Part shown: positions 1-8,050 of the stretch, piece after piece
Position numbering within the stretch: the stretch's first letter is position 1
How the letters are laid out: each line of letters starts with the position of its first letter
Assembly: GCF_016907355.1 (NCBI RefSeq)
Contig: NZ_JAFBBW010000001.1
Coordinates: forward strand, 3,162,001-3,226,000
Direction: 5' to 3'
Length of the DNA stretch: 64,000 bases
Source of the DNA: Agromyces aurantiacus
GTDB taxonomy: Bacteria > Actinomycetota > Actinomycetes > Actinomycetales > Microbacteriaceae
Notes under the pieces: generated by a model
What the model saw: the letters and a program-made list of their open reading frames with translations, nothing else
Database searches by the model: none
Told to the model about the DNA's origin: nothing
Translations under genes and position numbers: made by a program

Positions 1-2286
1 CTCGAGCCGGTCGAGCACGGTCGTGTTCGCGCCGAGCAGCGCGGGATCGCGTGCGAGCATCGTCTCGAGCACGGACTGCCACCAGGCCAGCTCGAGCTCG
101 GAGGAGACCTGCTGCTCGGGGACGTGGCGCTTGGCGAGGTCGATGAGCAGCGGGTCGAGGCCGAGGCCGCGCAGCTTCTGCAGCAGCGCCGTGCGCTCCT
201 GGAGGTTATGCAGCACCTCGGACTCGGCGGCGAGCCCGGCCAGCGTGGCCTCGAGGTCGCGGAGCGGGCGCGCGCCGAGCCGGCGCGGCGTCCCCTCGAG
301 GCCGAGCGGGAGGTCGAGCGCCTGCAGGTCGGCGGAGACGGTGTGGTAGGCGACGTGCACGTCGTCGAGCCCGACCGGCACGCTCGGCACGGCTCCGGCC
401 TCGGAGTACCGATGCCAGAGGGTGCGCTGCTGCTGGATGCCGCGGAGCGCGGCATTGAGGTCGCCGACGTGCACGCCCGGGCGCACGTACTCGAGCGCGA
501 GGCGCTTGAGCCGGCGACGGTTCGCACCCGACATCCCGGTCTCGCGCCGCGGGGCGGTCGCGGCGATGAGCTCGCCGAGCGGGCGATCGTAGACGGAGGG
601 CTGGAACTTGTCGAGCGAGTCGCGCACGTCGTGCAGCAGCCGGAGGAACACGCCCAGCTCGGCGACCGACTCGAACTGGCGCAGCCGGGTCTGGCCGATG
701 AGCGCCCGCGCGCGCTCGAGCAGGCGCGGCAGGTCGACGCCGCTCAGGCGCTTGGCGAGGTCGTGCGCCGCCGTCGCCTCCTCGGACGTCGCGAACGCGG
801 CGCCGTACCACGGCGAGTCGCCGGGGCCGTAGCGGAACTCGCCGAGCGCGGCGGCTCGCACGAGGTCGGCGGCGACCCCGTCGCGTCCGCTCGCGAGCGC
901 GACGAGCGAGTCGCGGTCCAGCCGGGCCGTCGTGTCCGGGGGCGTGGACATCGCGGCGAGGCCGGCGAGCGCGGTCAACGCGTCGAGCACGGACGCCCGC
1001 AGCTCCGGGTCGCGGCGCGTGAGGGCCTGCCGGTAGTCCAGCAGCACCTTGCGCAGCCGCACGAGCGCGTCGTCGACATCCGCGATGCGCGGTTGCTCGG
1101 CCTTCTCGTTGCGGTTGATCGACTGGATGAGGTCGCGTCGGAGCCGCTCGGTCGTGACCGCGAGTCCCCCGAGGCCCACCTGGCCGAGACGGTGGGCGAT
1201 GCCGTCGAGGCTCGAGCGACGGGCGCCGACGACGAGGACTCGCCGTTCGTTCGCGACGAGCGCGCCGATGGCGTTGACGATGGTCTGGGTGCCCCCCGTG
1301 CCGGGCAGCGTCTTCACGACGAGCGAGTCGCCCTGCTCGATCCGCGCGATCACCTGCTCCTGCTCGGAGTCCGCGTCGAGCAGCAGCCGGTCGGTCGACG
1401 GCGGACGTTCGTCCTGCGGCACGATCCGCGGCGGGTCGGCGGTCGTGGCGACCGCCGCGCGCGCGGTGGGGTTGCCGGCGATCGCGTCGATCACGGGGTG
1501 CTCGAGCCGCGCGGCATCCGCCCCCATCGCCGGGCCGACTTCGGCGAACGAGGAGACGACGAGCCGCGGCGCGACGTGGAAGGACGGCAGGTGCGAGGTG
1601 AGCCCGCGCAGCCGGTCGATCACCGGCTGGGGCTTGAACACGCCGTTCGTGATCGCGAGCGCGACGAACGCGTCGGCGTCGAGCGTGATCTGGAACTGCT
1701 CGTGCAGCTCGCGCGCGAGCGCGGGGTTGAGGAACGGCTGGCCCTTGAGCTTGAGCTCGAAGTCGCGGCCGTAGCGGCGGATGGCGAGGGGCCGCAGCAG
1801 CACCGGCGCGAGGTAGCCCTCCCCGCCGTGCTGCCACGACGCGAGGCCGATCGCGAGATGGACCGACTCGATGCCGCGCACGGAGCGCAGCTCGATGCCC
1901 TTCTGCGTGATCTCGGCCGCGGCGAGCCGGGCGTTGCGCAGTGCGAGCTCGTCGCGGATGAGGCTGGACAGCAGCGTGGAGTGGCCGGTGATGAACTGGG
2001 GCAGGCCGCCGGGATGCGTCGTCGAGAGTTCGAGTCGCGTGCGCGGCGTGTCCTCGAAGTGCACCAGCGGCGAGCGCCCGCCGAGCTCGCGGAGTTCGGC
2101 GTGCCATCGCCGCCAGCTGGGCTCGGCGACGTTGGATGCGACGACGCGCGGGTCGCCGACCGTGACGGCCTGGGGCGCGGCCGGGTCGCTTCGGACGCCC
2201 GATGACCCGCCCTGCACGGCGGCACGGGTCTCGGGCTCGTCCTCGAGGAGGTCGTCCTCGTCGTCGTTGCGATCGAGCCGTTGCAC
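1..2286 (-). CDS. Large ATPase/helicase-like protein, 5' part only (runs off left edge)
   Basis: The reading frame is open from a GTG at 2286 to the window edge, giving at least 761 residues; the C-terminus lies outside. An acidic linker follows the start, then a beta-rich conserved region (about 60-290). Near residues 318-335 there is a P-loop-like segment, VVKTLPGTGGTQT, followed by RRVLVVGARRSSL, which resembles motif Ia of superfamily 1 helicases. The P-loop lacks the usual GKT lysine. The rest is helical. I recall similar long proteins in Microbacteriaceae labelled AAA ATPase or DNA helicase; the helicase motifs II-VI would lie beyond the edge. GTG 2286 was chosen because no other start precedes it in frame. 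Function is unproven, perhaps DNA repair or processing. Confidence 0.75.
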   Translation of the reverse strand, partial: MQRLDRNDDEDDLLEDEPETRAAVQGGSSGVRSDPAAPQAVTVGDPRVVASNVAEPSWRRWHAELRELGGRSPLVHFEDTPRTRLELSTTHPGGLPQFITGHSTLLSSLIRDELALRNARLAAAEITQKGIELRSVRGIESVHLAIGLASWQHGGEGYLAPVLLRPLAIRRYGRDFELKLKGQPFLNPALARELHEQFQITLDADAFVALAITNGVFKPQPVIDRLRGLTSHLPSFHVAPRLVVSSFAEVGPAMGADAARLEHPVIDAIAGNPTARAAVATTADPPRIVPQDERPPSTDRLLLDADSEQEQVIARIEQGDSLVVKTLPGTGGTQTIVNAIGALVANERRVLVVGARRSSLDGIAHRLGQVGLGGLAVTTERLRRDLIQSINRNEKAEQPRIADVDDALVRLRKVLLDYRQALTRRDPELRASVLDALTALAGLAAMSTPPDTTARLDRDSLVALASGRDGVAADLVRAAALGEFRYGPGDSPWYGAAFATSEEATAAHDLAKRLSGVDLPRLLERARALIGQTRLRQFESVAELGVFLRLLHDVRDSLDKFQPSVYDRPLGELIAATAPRRETGMSGANRRRLKRLALEYVRPGVHVGDLNAALRGIQQQRTLWHRYSEAGAVPSVPVGLDDVHVAYHTVSADLQALDLPLGLEGTPRRLGARPLRDLEATLAGLAAESEVLHNLQERTALLQKLRGLGLDPLLIDLAKRHVPEQQVSSELELAWWQSVLETMLARDPALLGANTTVLDRLE

Positions 2287-2349
2287 ACCGACACCATACG
2301 GTGCACGCGGCCGATCTCCCGGAGCATCGCCGATGCCGCGAGGATTTCG

Positions 2350-2381
2350 ATACCCACTGGGTATTGATACCATGGGGGTAT
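2350..2381 (+). promoter_or_regulatory. Two tandem palindromic operators upstream of rhodanese-cstR
   Basis: Two 15-bp sites fit ATACC-N5-GGTAT: one at 2350-2364 and one at 2367-2381, with centres 17 bp apart. They end 21 bp before the rhodanese ATG. Short palindromes with a G/C core flanked by A/T are typical of CsoR/CstR-family repressors, and the second gene of the operon encodes such a repressor. Autoregulation is therefore inferred. A gaggag ribosome site follows at about 2391. Confidence 0.75.
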
Positions 2382-2402
2382 CCGTATCCCCGAGGAGCAC
2401 GC

Positions 2403-2711
2403 ATGAAGTCCACCACCCCCGCCGAAGCCCATGCCGCGACCGACGCCTTCATCCTCGACGTCCGCGAGCACGAGGAGGTCGCGCAGGCCCGCGTCGACGG
2501 CGCCCACCACATCCCCCTGGCCGCGCTCCCGGAACGGCTCGGGGAGGTGCCGCGCGACCGCACGGTCTACGTCATGTGCGCGCTCGGCGGCCGGAGCGCA
2601 CGCGCGACCCAGTACCTGGAGCAGCAGGGCGTCGACGCCGTGAACATCGACGGCGGCATCACCGAGTGGCACCGCGTCGGGCTGCCCGTCACGATCGGAG
2701 GCATCGCATGA
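2403..2711 (+). CDS. Single-domain rhodanese (sulfurtransferase)
   Basis: This 102-residue protein is one rhodanese domain, the usual size of the stand-alone GlpE/PspE-like type. The active loop is CALGGRSA with the persulfide-carrying Cys59. Upstream are the DVREHEEV and GAHHIPL motifs that mark the family. It would move sulfane sulfur between thiol carriers in the cytoplasm. It is first in an operon with a CstR-like repressor, whose start overlaps its stop by four bases (ATGA), and it lies directly behind two operator-like palindromes. The context suggests a response to hydrogen sulfide or persulfide stress. A role in cyanide detoxification is less likely but not excluded. Confidence 0.88.
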   Translation: MKSTTPAEAHAATDAFILDVREHEEVAQARVDGAHHIPLAALPERLGEVPRDRTVYVMCALGGRSARATQYLEQQGVDAVNIDGGITEWHRVGLPVTIGGIA

Positions 2712-2992
2712 GCACCATGACCGAGACCAAGTCCGACGCGCAGCGCCGCATCGCGAACCGGCTGAAGCGTGCGCGCGGCCAGCTGAACGCCGTGATCGAC
2801 GCGGTGGAGTCGGGCGCCGACTGCCGCGCCGTCGTCACCCAGCTCGCCGCCGTCTCGAGCGCGCTCGACCGGGCGGGCTTCGCGGTCATCTCCACCGCGA
2901 TGCGCGACTGCGCGACCGACCCCGAGGGCGCCGCCGGAGGCGACAAGCTCGACTTCGACGAGCTCGAGAAGCTGTTCCTCTCGCTCTCCTGA
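2708..2992 (+). CDS. CsoR/CstR-family repressor, CstR-like (persulfide sensor predicted)
   Basis: The 94-residue all-helical protein belongs to the CsoR/RcnR/CstR/FrmR family. Copper-sensing CsoR uses a Cys-His-Cys set spaced Cys, +25 His, +29 Cys. Here Cys39 and Cys68 keep the 29-residue spacing, but the histidine position (64) is alanine. Two cysteines without the histidine is the CstR pattern, which senses per- and polysulfides through a Cys-Cys bridge. The partner rhodanese fits that role. The basic stretch NRLKRARGQLNAV (17-29) is the family's DNA-binding helix. The start overlaps the rhodanese stop (ATGA); ATG 2717 is a possible alternative. The sensing ligand is inferred from residues and context. 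Confidence 0.85.
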   Translation: MSTMTETKSDAQRRIANRLKRARGQLNAVIDAVESGADCRAVVTQLAAVSSALDRAGFAVISTAMRDCATDPEGAAGGDKLDFDELEKLFLSLS

Positions 2993-3038
2993 GCCGCAGC
3001 GCCCTCGCCTCCCCCCAGCGGGGGCGATGCGTCACGAC

Positions 3039-3075
3039 GACGACGCCGGCCGGTGGATCACCGGCCGGCGTCGTC
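3039..3075. terminator. Bidirectional terminator hairpin between cstR and ald
   Basis: A perfect 17-bp stem (3039-3055 with 3059-3075) and a 3-base loop lie between two convergent genes. It can serve both directions; no clear T tract follows, which is common at this G+C. Confidence 0.8.
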
Positions 3076-3110
3076 GCGATCTCCGGGCGCGCCGGATCGG
3101 CGCGGGAGCC

Positions 3111-4211
3111 TCAGGCCAGGCTCGCGAGCTCCAGGCCGTGCGCCTTGGCCACGCCCTCGTTGGTGAGCTTCCCGCCCGTGGCGTTCAGGCCCTTCGCGAG
3201 CGCCGCGTCGCCGGCGAGCGCGGCCTGCCATCCGAGGTCGGCGAGCTTCAGCGCGTAGGGCAGCGTGGCGTTCGTGAGCGCCGGCGTCGACGTCGCGGGG
3301 ACCGCGCCGGGCATGTTGGCGACGCAGTAGTAGATCGCGTCGTGCACGCGGAACGTCGGCTCGGCGTGGGTCGTGGGTCGCGAGCCCTCGAAGCAGCCGC
3401 CCTGGTCGATCGCGATGTCGACGAGCACGGCGCCGCGCTTCATCGTCGCGACCATCTCGTCGGTGACGACCTTGGGCGCCGCCGCGCCGGGCACGAGCAC
3501 CGCGCCGATCACGAGGTCGGCGTCGCGCACCTGGCGCGCGGTCTCGTAGGGCGACGAGGCGAGCGTCTTGATGCGGTGGTCGTACCGGGCGTCGAGCTCG
3601 CGGAGCTTCGCCAGCGAGATGTCCATGACCGTCACGTCGGCGCCGAGGCCGAGCGCGGTGGCCGCGGCCTGCTCGCCGGCGACACCGCCGCCGATCACGA
3701 GGACCTTCGCGGGCGCCGTGCCGGGCACGCCGCCGAGCAGCACGCCGCGGCCGCCCTTCGACGCGTGCAGCTCGGCCGCGCCGACCTGCGGGGCGAGCCG
3801 GCCGGCGACCTCGCTCATGGGCGTGAGCAGCGGGAGCGAGCGGTCGGCGAGCTGCACGGTCTCGTAGGCGATCGCCGTGACGCCCGAGTCGAGGATGGCG
3901 CGGGTGAGCGGCAGGTCGGCGGCGAGGTGCAGGTAGGTGAAGAGCGTGAGGTCCTCGCGCAGGAAGCGGTACTCCTGCTCGATGGGCTCCTTGACCTTGA
4001 GGACGAGCTCGGCCGCCCACGCCTCGTCGGCGGTCGCGACGATGTTCGCGCCGGCGGCGCGGTACTCGTCGTCGTGGTACCCGGCGCCGTCGCCGGCACC
4101 GGCCTGGATGTCGACGCGGTGGCCGCGCAGCGAGAGCGCGTTCGCTCCGGCGGGCGTCATCGCGACGCGGAATTCGTTGTTCTTGACCTCAGCGGGCACG
4201 CCGATGTGCAT
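3111..4211 (-). CDS. ald: Alanine dehydrogenase
   Basis: The enzyme catalyses reversible NAD-dependent oxidative deamination of L-alanine to pyruvate and ammonia. The 366-residue length is normal for Ald. It begins MHIGVPAEVKNNEFRVAM, the family signature. Catalytic residues are visible as Lys74 in KVKEP and His95 in YLHLA. The NAD-binding motif is GGGVAGEQAA (174-183), ending at the acidic Asp197. A conserved NMPGAVPATST segment lies near the C-terminus. The divergent neighbour is an Lrp/AsnC regulator, the arrangement of ald and aldR in other actinobacteria, so alanine-dependent control by that regulator is likely. A strong hairpin follows the stop. Confidence 0.96.
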   Translation of the reverse strand: MHIGVPAEVKNNEFRVAMTPAGANALSLRGHRVDIQAGAGDGAGYHDDEYRAAGANIVATADEAWAAELVLKVKEPIEQEYRFLREDLTLFTYLHLAADLPLTRAILDSGVTAIAYETVQLADRSLPLLTPMSEVAGRLAPQVGAAELHASKGGRGVLLGGVPGTAPAKVLVIGGGVAGEQAAATALGLGADVTVMDISLAKLRELDARYDHRIKTLASSPYETARQVRDADLVIGAVLVPGAAAPKVVTDEMVATMKRGAVLVDIAIDQGGCFEGSRPTTHAEPTFRVHDAIYYCVANMPGAVPATSTPALTNATLPYALKLADLGWQAALAGDAALAKGLNATGGKLTNEGVAKAHGLELASLA

Positions 4212-4341
4212 GGTTGGCTCCGAATGCTGTGTGGGTATGTACCTCTATCGTCGCCGCTTGTTCGCTGTTTCGAAAGCCGATCCGCACGACGTTCGGTAGA
4301 CTCGATGCATCCGTCCCGAATGTTCGAAGGGAACCCCCGCC

Positions 4342-4845
4342 GTGAGCGATCTGCCGCAGTTCAGCGAACCCGCCCGCGTCGCGCTCGACGCGATCGACCG
4401 CCAGATCATCGCCCGGCTGCACGAGAACGCCCGCATCCCCAACGTCGAGCTCGCGCGCGAGGTCGGCATCTCGCCGTCGACGTGCCTTGCCCGCGTGCGA
4501 TCGCTGCGCGAGCGAGGCGTGATCACCCGCTACACCGCGGAGATCAACCCGGCGGCGCTCGGCTACACGCTGCAGGCGCTCGTCTCGGTGCGGATCCGCC
4601 CGGGAGCGCGGCACCTCATGGAGCAGATCTCCGACGAGCTGCGCAGCGAGCCCGAGGTCGCGCAGCTGTTCTTCCTGGGCGGCAGCGAGGACTTCCTCAT
4701 CCACGTGCGCGTGCGCGACAGCGAGCACGTGCGCCAGTTCGTGCTGAAGAACCTCTCGGCCAACCCCGCGGTCGCCCTCACCGAGACCAACCTCGTGTTC
4801 GAGCACCACACCGCGAACTCAGCGGGCCTGCGCACCGTGCTCTGA
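4342..4845 (+). CDS. aldR: Lrp/AsnC-family regulator, probable AldR
   Basis: This 167-residue protein has an N-terminal helix-turn-helix (about 20-65: DRQIIARLHENARI, then NVELAREVGISPSTCLARV) and a C-terminal RAM ligand-binding domain with a GSEDFLIHVRV strand. Lrp-type proteins act as octamers binding amino acids. It is divergent from ald across 130 bp, so it probably activates or represses ald in response to alanine; this is inferred from position. A TAGACT -10-like element lies at 4297-4302. The symbol rests on context rather than on specificity residues. Confidence 0.85.
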   Translation: MSDLPQFSEPARVALDAIDRQIIARLHENARIPNVELAREVGISPSTCLARVRSLRERGVITRYTAEINPAALGYTLQALVSVRIRPGARHLMEQISDELRSEPEVAQLFFLGGSEDFLIHVRVRDSEHVRQFVLKNLSANPAVALTETNLVFEHHTANSAGLRTVL

Positions 4846-4881
4846 CGCCGGCCGGGGCGGTGCGGATGCCACGAGGCGCCG

Positions 4882-5949
4882 TCAGCGGCCGACCGGCAGG
4901 ATCTCGCCGAGGTCGAGTCCGGCGGGCGCCTCGAGCTGCTCGTACGTGCAGCTCTCGGGCGTGCGATCGTGCCGCCACCGACGGAATTGCGCGGTGTGGC
5001 GGAAGCGGTCGCCCTCCATGTGGTCGTACGCGACCTCGACGACCAGTTCGGGCCGCAGCGGCACGAAGGAGAGATCCTTTCCGGCGCTCCACCGGCTCAC
5101 CGCGCCCGGCATGCGTCCCGTGCGATGAGCCTCCTGGTCGGCCCACTCCCCCCACGGATGGCTCGACAGGTCGGCCTCGACGTACGGCGCGAGCTCCTCG
5201 ACGAGCGCCTTCCGGCGCGCCATGGAGAAGGACGCGGCGACACCGACGTGCCGCAGTCGCCCGTCGTCGTCGTAGAGCCCCAGCAGGAGCGACCCGACCA
5301 CGTCGCCCGTCTTGTGCCAGCGGTACCCGGCGACGACGCAGTCGGCCGTGCGCTCGTGCTTGATCTTGAACATCGTGCGCTTGTCGGGCTGGTAGGTGCC
5401 GTCGAGGGGCTTGGCGACCACGCCGTCGAGTCCCGCACCCTCGAACCGTTCGAACCACTCGCGCGCCTCGGCGAGGTCGGACGTCGCCGGCGTGACGAAG
5501 ACCGGGTCGGATGCGGCGGCGAGCGCCCGCTCGAGCCGGGCCCGCCGCTCGGAGAAGGGCCGCCCCGTCAGGTCGTCCTCGCCGAGGGCGAGGAGGTCGA
5601 ACGCGACGAAGGAGGCGGGTGTCTGCTCGGCGAGCAGGCGCACCCGGCTCGCCGCCGGGTGGATGCGCTGCTGGAGCGCGTCGAAGTCGAGCCGACCGCC
5701 CCGCGCGAGCACGATCTCGCCGTCGACGACGCACCGGTCGGGCAGGTTCGCCTTGAGCGCCTCGACGAGCTCGGGGAAGTACCGGGTCATCGGCCGCTCG
5801 TTGCGGCTGCCGAGCTCGACCTCGTCGCCGTCGCGGAAGACGATCGTGCGGAAGCCGTCCCACTTCGGCTCGACGTGCCCGACATCGGGGATCTCCTTGA
5901 CGGACTTCGCGAGCATCGGCGAGACGGGCGGCATCACGGGCAGGTCCAT
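4882..5949 (-). CDS. ligC: ATP-dependent DNA ligase, LigC-like
   Basis: The 355-residue protein has the nucleotidyltransferase motif EPKWDGFR with adenylation Lys29, then motif III-like FVAFDLLA and motif IV GLDGVVAKPL. Motif V is FKIKHERTADCVVAGYR, which opens the C-terminal OB fold. LigC-type enzymes seal nicks, often in base excision or stationary-phase repair; there is no polymerase or nuclease domain as in LigD. The ATG at 5949 was chosen because the long upstream extension is low-complexity mirror sequence and family members start close to MDLPVMPPVSPMLA. It is convergent with aldR. No ku gene is visible in this window. Confidence 0.92.
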   Translation of the reverse strand: MDLPVMPPVSPMLAKSVKEIPDVGHVEPKWDGFRTIVFRDGDEVELGSRNERPMTRYFPELVEALKANLPDRCVVDGEIVLARGGRLDFDALQQRIHPAASRVRLLAEQTPASFVAFDLLALGEDDLTGRPFSERRARLERALAAASDPVFVTPATSDLAEAREWFERFEGAGLDGVVAKPLDGTYQPDKRTMFKIKHERTADCVVAGYRWHKTGDVVGSLLLGLYDDDGRLRHVGVAASFSMARRKALVEELAPYVEADLSSHPWGEWADQEAHRTGRMPGAVSRWSAGKDLSFVPLRPELVVEVAYDHMEGDRFRHTAQFRRWRHDRTPESCTYEQLEAPAGLDLGEILPVGR

Positions 5950-6153
5950 CCGACCATCATGCTCCCCACCCCCGGCATGCCGGCAGCCCCGCCGCGGGTC
6001 GGGTGGGCGCCCGCAGGACGCCGCATACCCCGGGGTAGCATCCGGCCCCGAGGCGGTCAAGGCCCTGCCCCGCCCTCGCGCGCGCGCGTACGGTGGGAGA
6101 CGGCCGTGATGGACGAGGGGGTCCCGCGCGGCCCGGATGATTGGGGGATCACG

Positions 6154-6318
6154 ATGTCCGACCCGCAGAGCGACGATCCGACCGCGGATCGCGAGATGGA
6201 TGCCGCCCTCGAGGAGGCCGAGCGCAAGGCGCGCGCCGAGGAGGACGCCGACCCGGACGAGCGCATCGCCGTGCGCGACGAGGAGTCCGGGCGGATCACC
6301 GAGGAGCGTGCGCAATGA
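6154..6318 (+). CDS. Small acidic protein of unknown function
   Basis: This 54-residue, highly charged protein is rich in Asp, Glu and Arg and predicted to be mostly helical or disordered. A ggggatc element precedes ATG 6154; an earlier ATG at 6109 is possible. Its stop overlaps the next gene's start by four bases (ATGA), which supports its being translated. It is the first of a group of short lineage-type proteins beside the DNA ligase. I do not recognise a family. Confidence 0.6.
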   Translation: MSDPQSDDPTADREMDAALEEAERKARAEEDADPDERIAVRDEESGRITEERAQ

Positions 6319-6584
6319 CCTCCCTGCTCGAGGAACCCGAGCACGACGCGCGCGTCGGCGAGGGCCCACTGCCCTCGATCGGCATCTGGTGGCCGATGCT
6401 CGAGCGCTCGTTCCAGCTCGAGATCCTGGAACACCCCACCGCCCCGCTGCGCGTGCTCGTCGTGCGACGCATCTTCGAGTTGTGCGACCTCGACGACCGC
6501 CCGGTGCCGCGCTCGGGCGTGCGGCTCGGCGCGAACGAGCGCGCCTACATCGCGGGCTGGGTCCACGCCGTCGACTGGGCCTGA
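6315..6584 (+). CDS. Small protein of unknown function, coupled to upstream gene
   Basis: This 89-residue protein starts at an ATG overlapping the preceding stop. Features include SIGIWWPMLERSFQLEIL and a basic-hydrophobic stretch RVLVVRRIFELCDL; the end is WVHAVDWA. No signal peptide or membrane segment is evident. The overlap with its neighbour and the normal codon use for this genome support it as real. It does not match a family I can name, and the only clue is its position in a ligase-adjacent island of short proteins. Confidence 0.65.
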   Translation: MTSLLEEPEHDARVGEGPLPSIGIWWPMLERSFQLEILEHPTAPLRVLVVRRIFELCDLDDRPVPRSGVRLGANERAYIAGWVHAVDWA

Positions 6585-6595
6585 GCGGCGGTCGC

Positions 6596-6955
6596 ATGGA
6601 TCGGATCCTGTACGCGGGCGGCGAACTGCTCACCGGCAGCGAGATCGCCCAGGCGATCGTGGACTACGCCGCAGCCCTGGCGGGCCGGCGTTCCGCGGCA
6701 TCCATCGACATCCCCATCCGGACCACGTCGGGCGGCGTCGCGCGCGCGCACCTGCTGATCGGCCCGGCGAGCCAGCTGGTCACGGAGCCCGTCGAGTCGG
6801 AGTTCGACGAGCTCGTGGACGAGGACCTGGTGACGCGGCTGCGCACGTCGGCGGCCGCGCTCGCCTCCACGCGGCCCGTCGTCGGCGCGACGGACGGCGA
6901 CGACGAGATCGACGACGCCGACACCGACGAACTGGAGTGGCCGCCCATCCGGTGA
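6596..6955 (+). CDS. Small conserved-type protein, paralogue of the protein at 6985-7263
   Basis: This 119-residue protein begins MDRILYAGGELLTGSEIA and continues with an alternating strand pattern, then an acidic tail DGDDEIDDADTDELEW. The first 65 residues align with the convergent gene at 6985-7263: ILYAGG with ILYGGS, a shared helix, then IPIRTTSGG with ITVNHGEGR and LLIGPAS with LLVGPGI. The two face each other tail to tail with about 30 bp between them, which suggests an inverted duplication. Function is unknown. Confidence 0.7.
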   Translation: MDRILYAGGELLTGSEIAQAIVDYAAALAGRRSAASIDIPIRTTSGGVARAHLLIGPASQLVTEPVESEFDELVDEDLVTRLRTSAAALASTRPVVGATDGDDEIDDADTDELEWPPIR

Positions 6956-6984
6956 GCCCTTCGCGGCTCAGGTCGGCCGACGCG

Positions 6985-7263
6985 TCAGGCGAGGTCGGCG
7001 TCGGCGTTCCGGCCGACCCCGTTCGCCTCGACGGCCGCCTCGGCCTCGTCGTCGTCGGCCGGGATCGGGATGATGCTGATGGGGATCCCCGGCCCGACCA
7101 GGAGCTCCGCCGGCTGCGGACGGCCTTCGCCGTGGTTGACCGTGATCCAGAGCGCGGTGCCGGTCGTGAACGCCTGCTCGACCGTCGCCTTGATCGCCTC
7201 GACGTCGGCCTGCCCGACCGAGTACTGCGAGCCGCCGTAGAGGATGTTCACGCGCTTGGTCAC
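6985..7263 (-). CDS. Small protein, paralogue of the protein at 6596-6955
   Basis: This 92-residue protein starts with GTG at 7263, which overlaps the stop of the gene at 7260-7589 by four bases (GTGA), so the pair is translationally coupled. It begins MTKRVNILYGGSQYSVGQ and contains WITVNHGEG and LLVGPGIPISIIPIP. A longer frame extending to 7917 is an artefact that would run through the coupled gene. Similarity to 6596-6955 is visible by eye. The family is unknown to me. The tail is acidic and probably disordered. Confidence 0.75.
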   Translation of the reverse strand: MTKRVNILYGGSQYSVGQADVEAIKATVEQAFTTGTALWITVNHGEGRPQPAELLVGPGIPISIIPIPADDDEAEAAVEANGVGRNADADLA

Positions 7264-7589
7264 TCGTGCTCCCGATTGTGGTCGTTCTCGGTGCGCTCGG
7301 GTTCGGGCACGAGCACGAGTCCGCCGGGCGAGTTCGCGGTGGACATGAGCGCGTCCACCCAGATCCGGTTGATCGACGGCTGGCGCCCGCCCGCGTACTT
7401 GAAGACGAGCGAGACCCGGGGGTGCATCCAGATCGTGCTGCGCCCGTCGCCGATCGCCGGATCGTCGCGCCAGCTGAAGTAGAAGGACTCGCCGCGACGC
7501 AGCTTCGCACCGATGACGAGCTGGAGGTGGGCCAGCACGCGATCGTCGAAGTCGACGCCGAGCGTCGAATCGTAGGTGAGCTTTCCCAC
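7260..7589 (-). CDS. Short beta-rich Microbacteriaceae-type protein (DUF7882-like)
   Basis: This 109-residue protein begins GKLTYDSTLGVDFDDR and carries FYFSWRDDP, IWMHPRVSLVFKY and ALMSTANSPGGL. I recall this pattern as a family widespread in Microbacteriaceae, often labelled 'ATP-dependent DNA ligase' in databases although it is far too short and lacks every ligase motif. GTG 7589 is the start because a GGAGG lies seven bases upstream; an ATG at 7619 would sit upstream of that ribosome site. It is coupled to the paralogue at 6985-7263. The presence of a true ligase two kilobases away may be coincidence. Confidence 0.8.
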   Translation of the reverse strand: MGKLTYDSTLGVDFDDRVLAHLQLVIGAKLRRGESFYFSWRDDPAIGDGRSTIWMHPRVSLVFKYAGGRQPSINRIWVDALMSTANSPGGLVLVPEPERTENDHNREHE

Positions 7590-7788
7590 AGGCACCTCCG
7601 GCTGCGACCCGACTACCACCCCAGCGTATCCCGGGCGGAGATCCGGCCGACAGGGGGTTGCGGCACGCCGGTTCGACGCTGACGAGCACCGGCGCGCGTG
7701 TCAAGCCTCTGGGCGCCCTCGAGCCGCGTGGGTAGACAGGGAGGGAACCGGTCGAGAGGCCGTTCCCCACGTGCGCAGGAGGTTGACG

Positions 7789-8046
7789 ATGACGACGAAC
7801 CGCGAGAAGACCGGCGACACGCTCATCGACGTGGTGCCCCTGAGCGAGACGACGTGGCGCGTGTGCGACACGAGGTGCGACGAGGGCGACAGCCGGCACA
7901 TCGTCGGCTACATCCACTCCATCGCGGGCGGCTACGAGGTGATGTGGATGCGTCCACGACCCGGGGTGACCTATCGCTACGCGACGTTCGAGGATGCCGT
8001 GCGCGAGACGTCGCGCCGGATGCGCCTCGTGCGCAGGCCCGGCTGA
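7789..8046 (+). CDS. Small conserved-type protein of unknown function
   Basis: This 85-residue protein has a strong caggagg ribosome site seven bases before ATG 7789. It contains WRVCDTRCDEGDSRHIVGYI, then YEVMWMRPRPGVTYRY and a basic helix RETSRRMRLVRR. The fold looks like a small alpha/beta domain; the two closely placed cysteines could bind metal but the set is incomplete. There is no membrane segment. It ends a few bases before tRNA-Arg. I do not recognise its function. Confidence 0.72.
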   Translation: MTTNREKTGDTLIDVVPLSETTWRVCDTRCDEGDSRHIVGYIHSIAGGYEVMWMRPRPGVTYRYATFEDAVRETSRRMRLVRRPG

Positions 8047-8050
8047 GCGG

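Noticed and set aside
124-2205. 693-residue plus-strand open frame
   Set aside because: It is the mirror of the helicase-like gene; its repeated Arg/Glu/Ala composition is typical of antisense frames in high-G+C DNA.
6985-7917. 310-residue extension of the small paralogue
   Set aside because: The extension covers the coupled gene at 7260-7589 and has no family similarity; GTG 7263 with a four-base overlap fits better.
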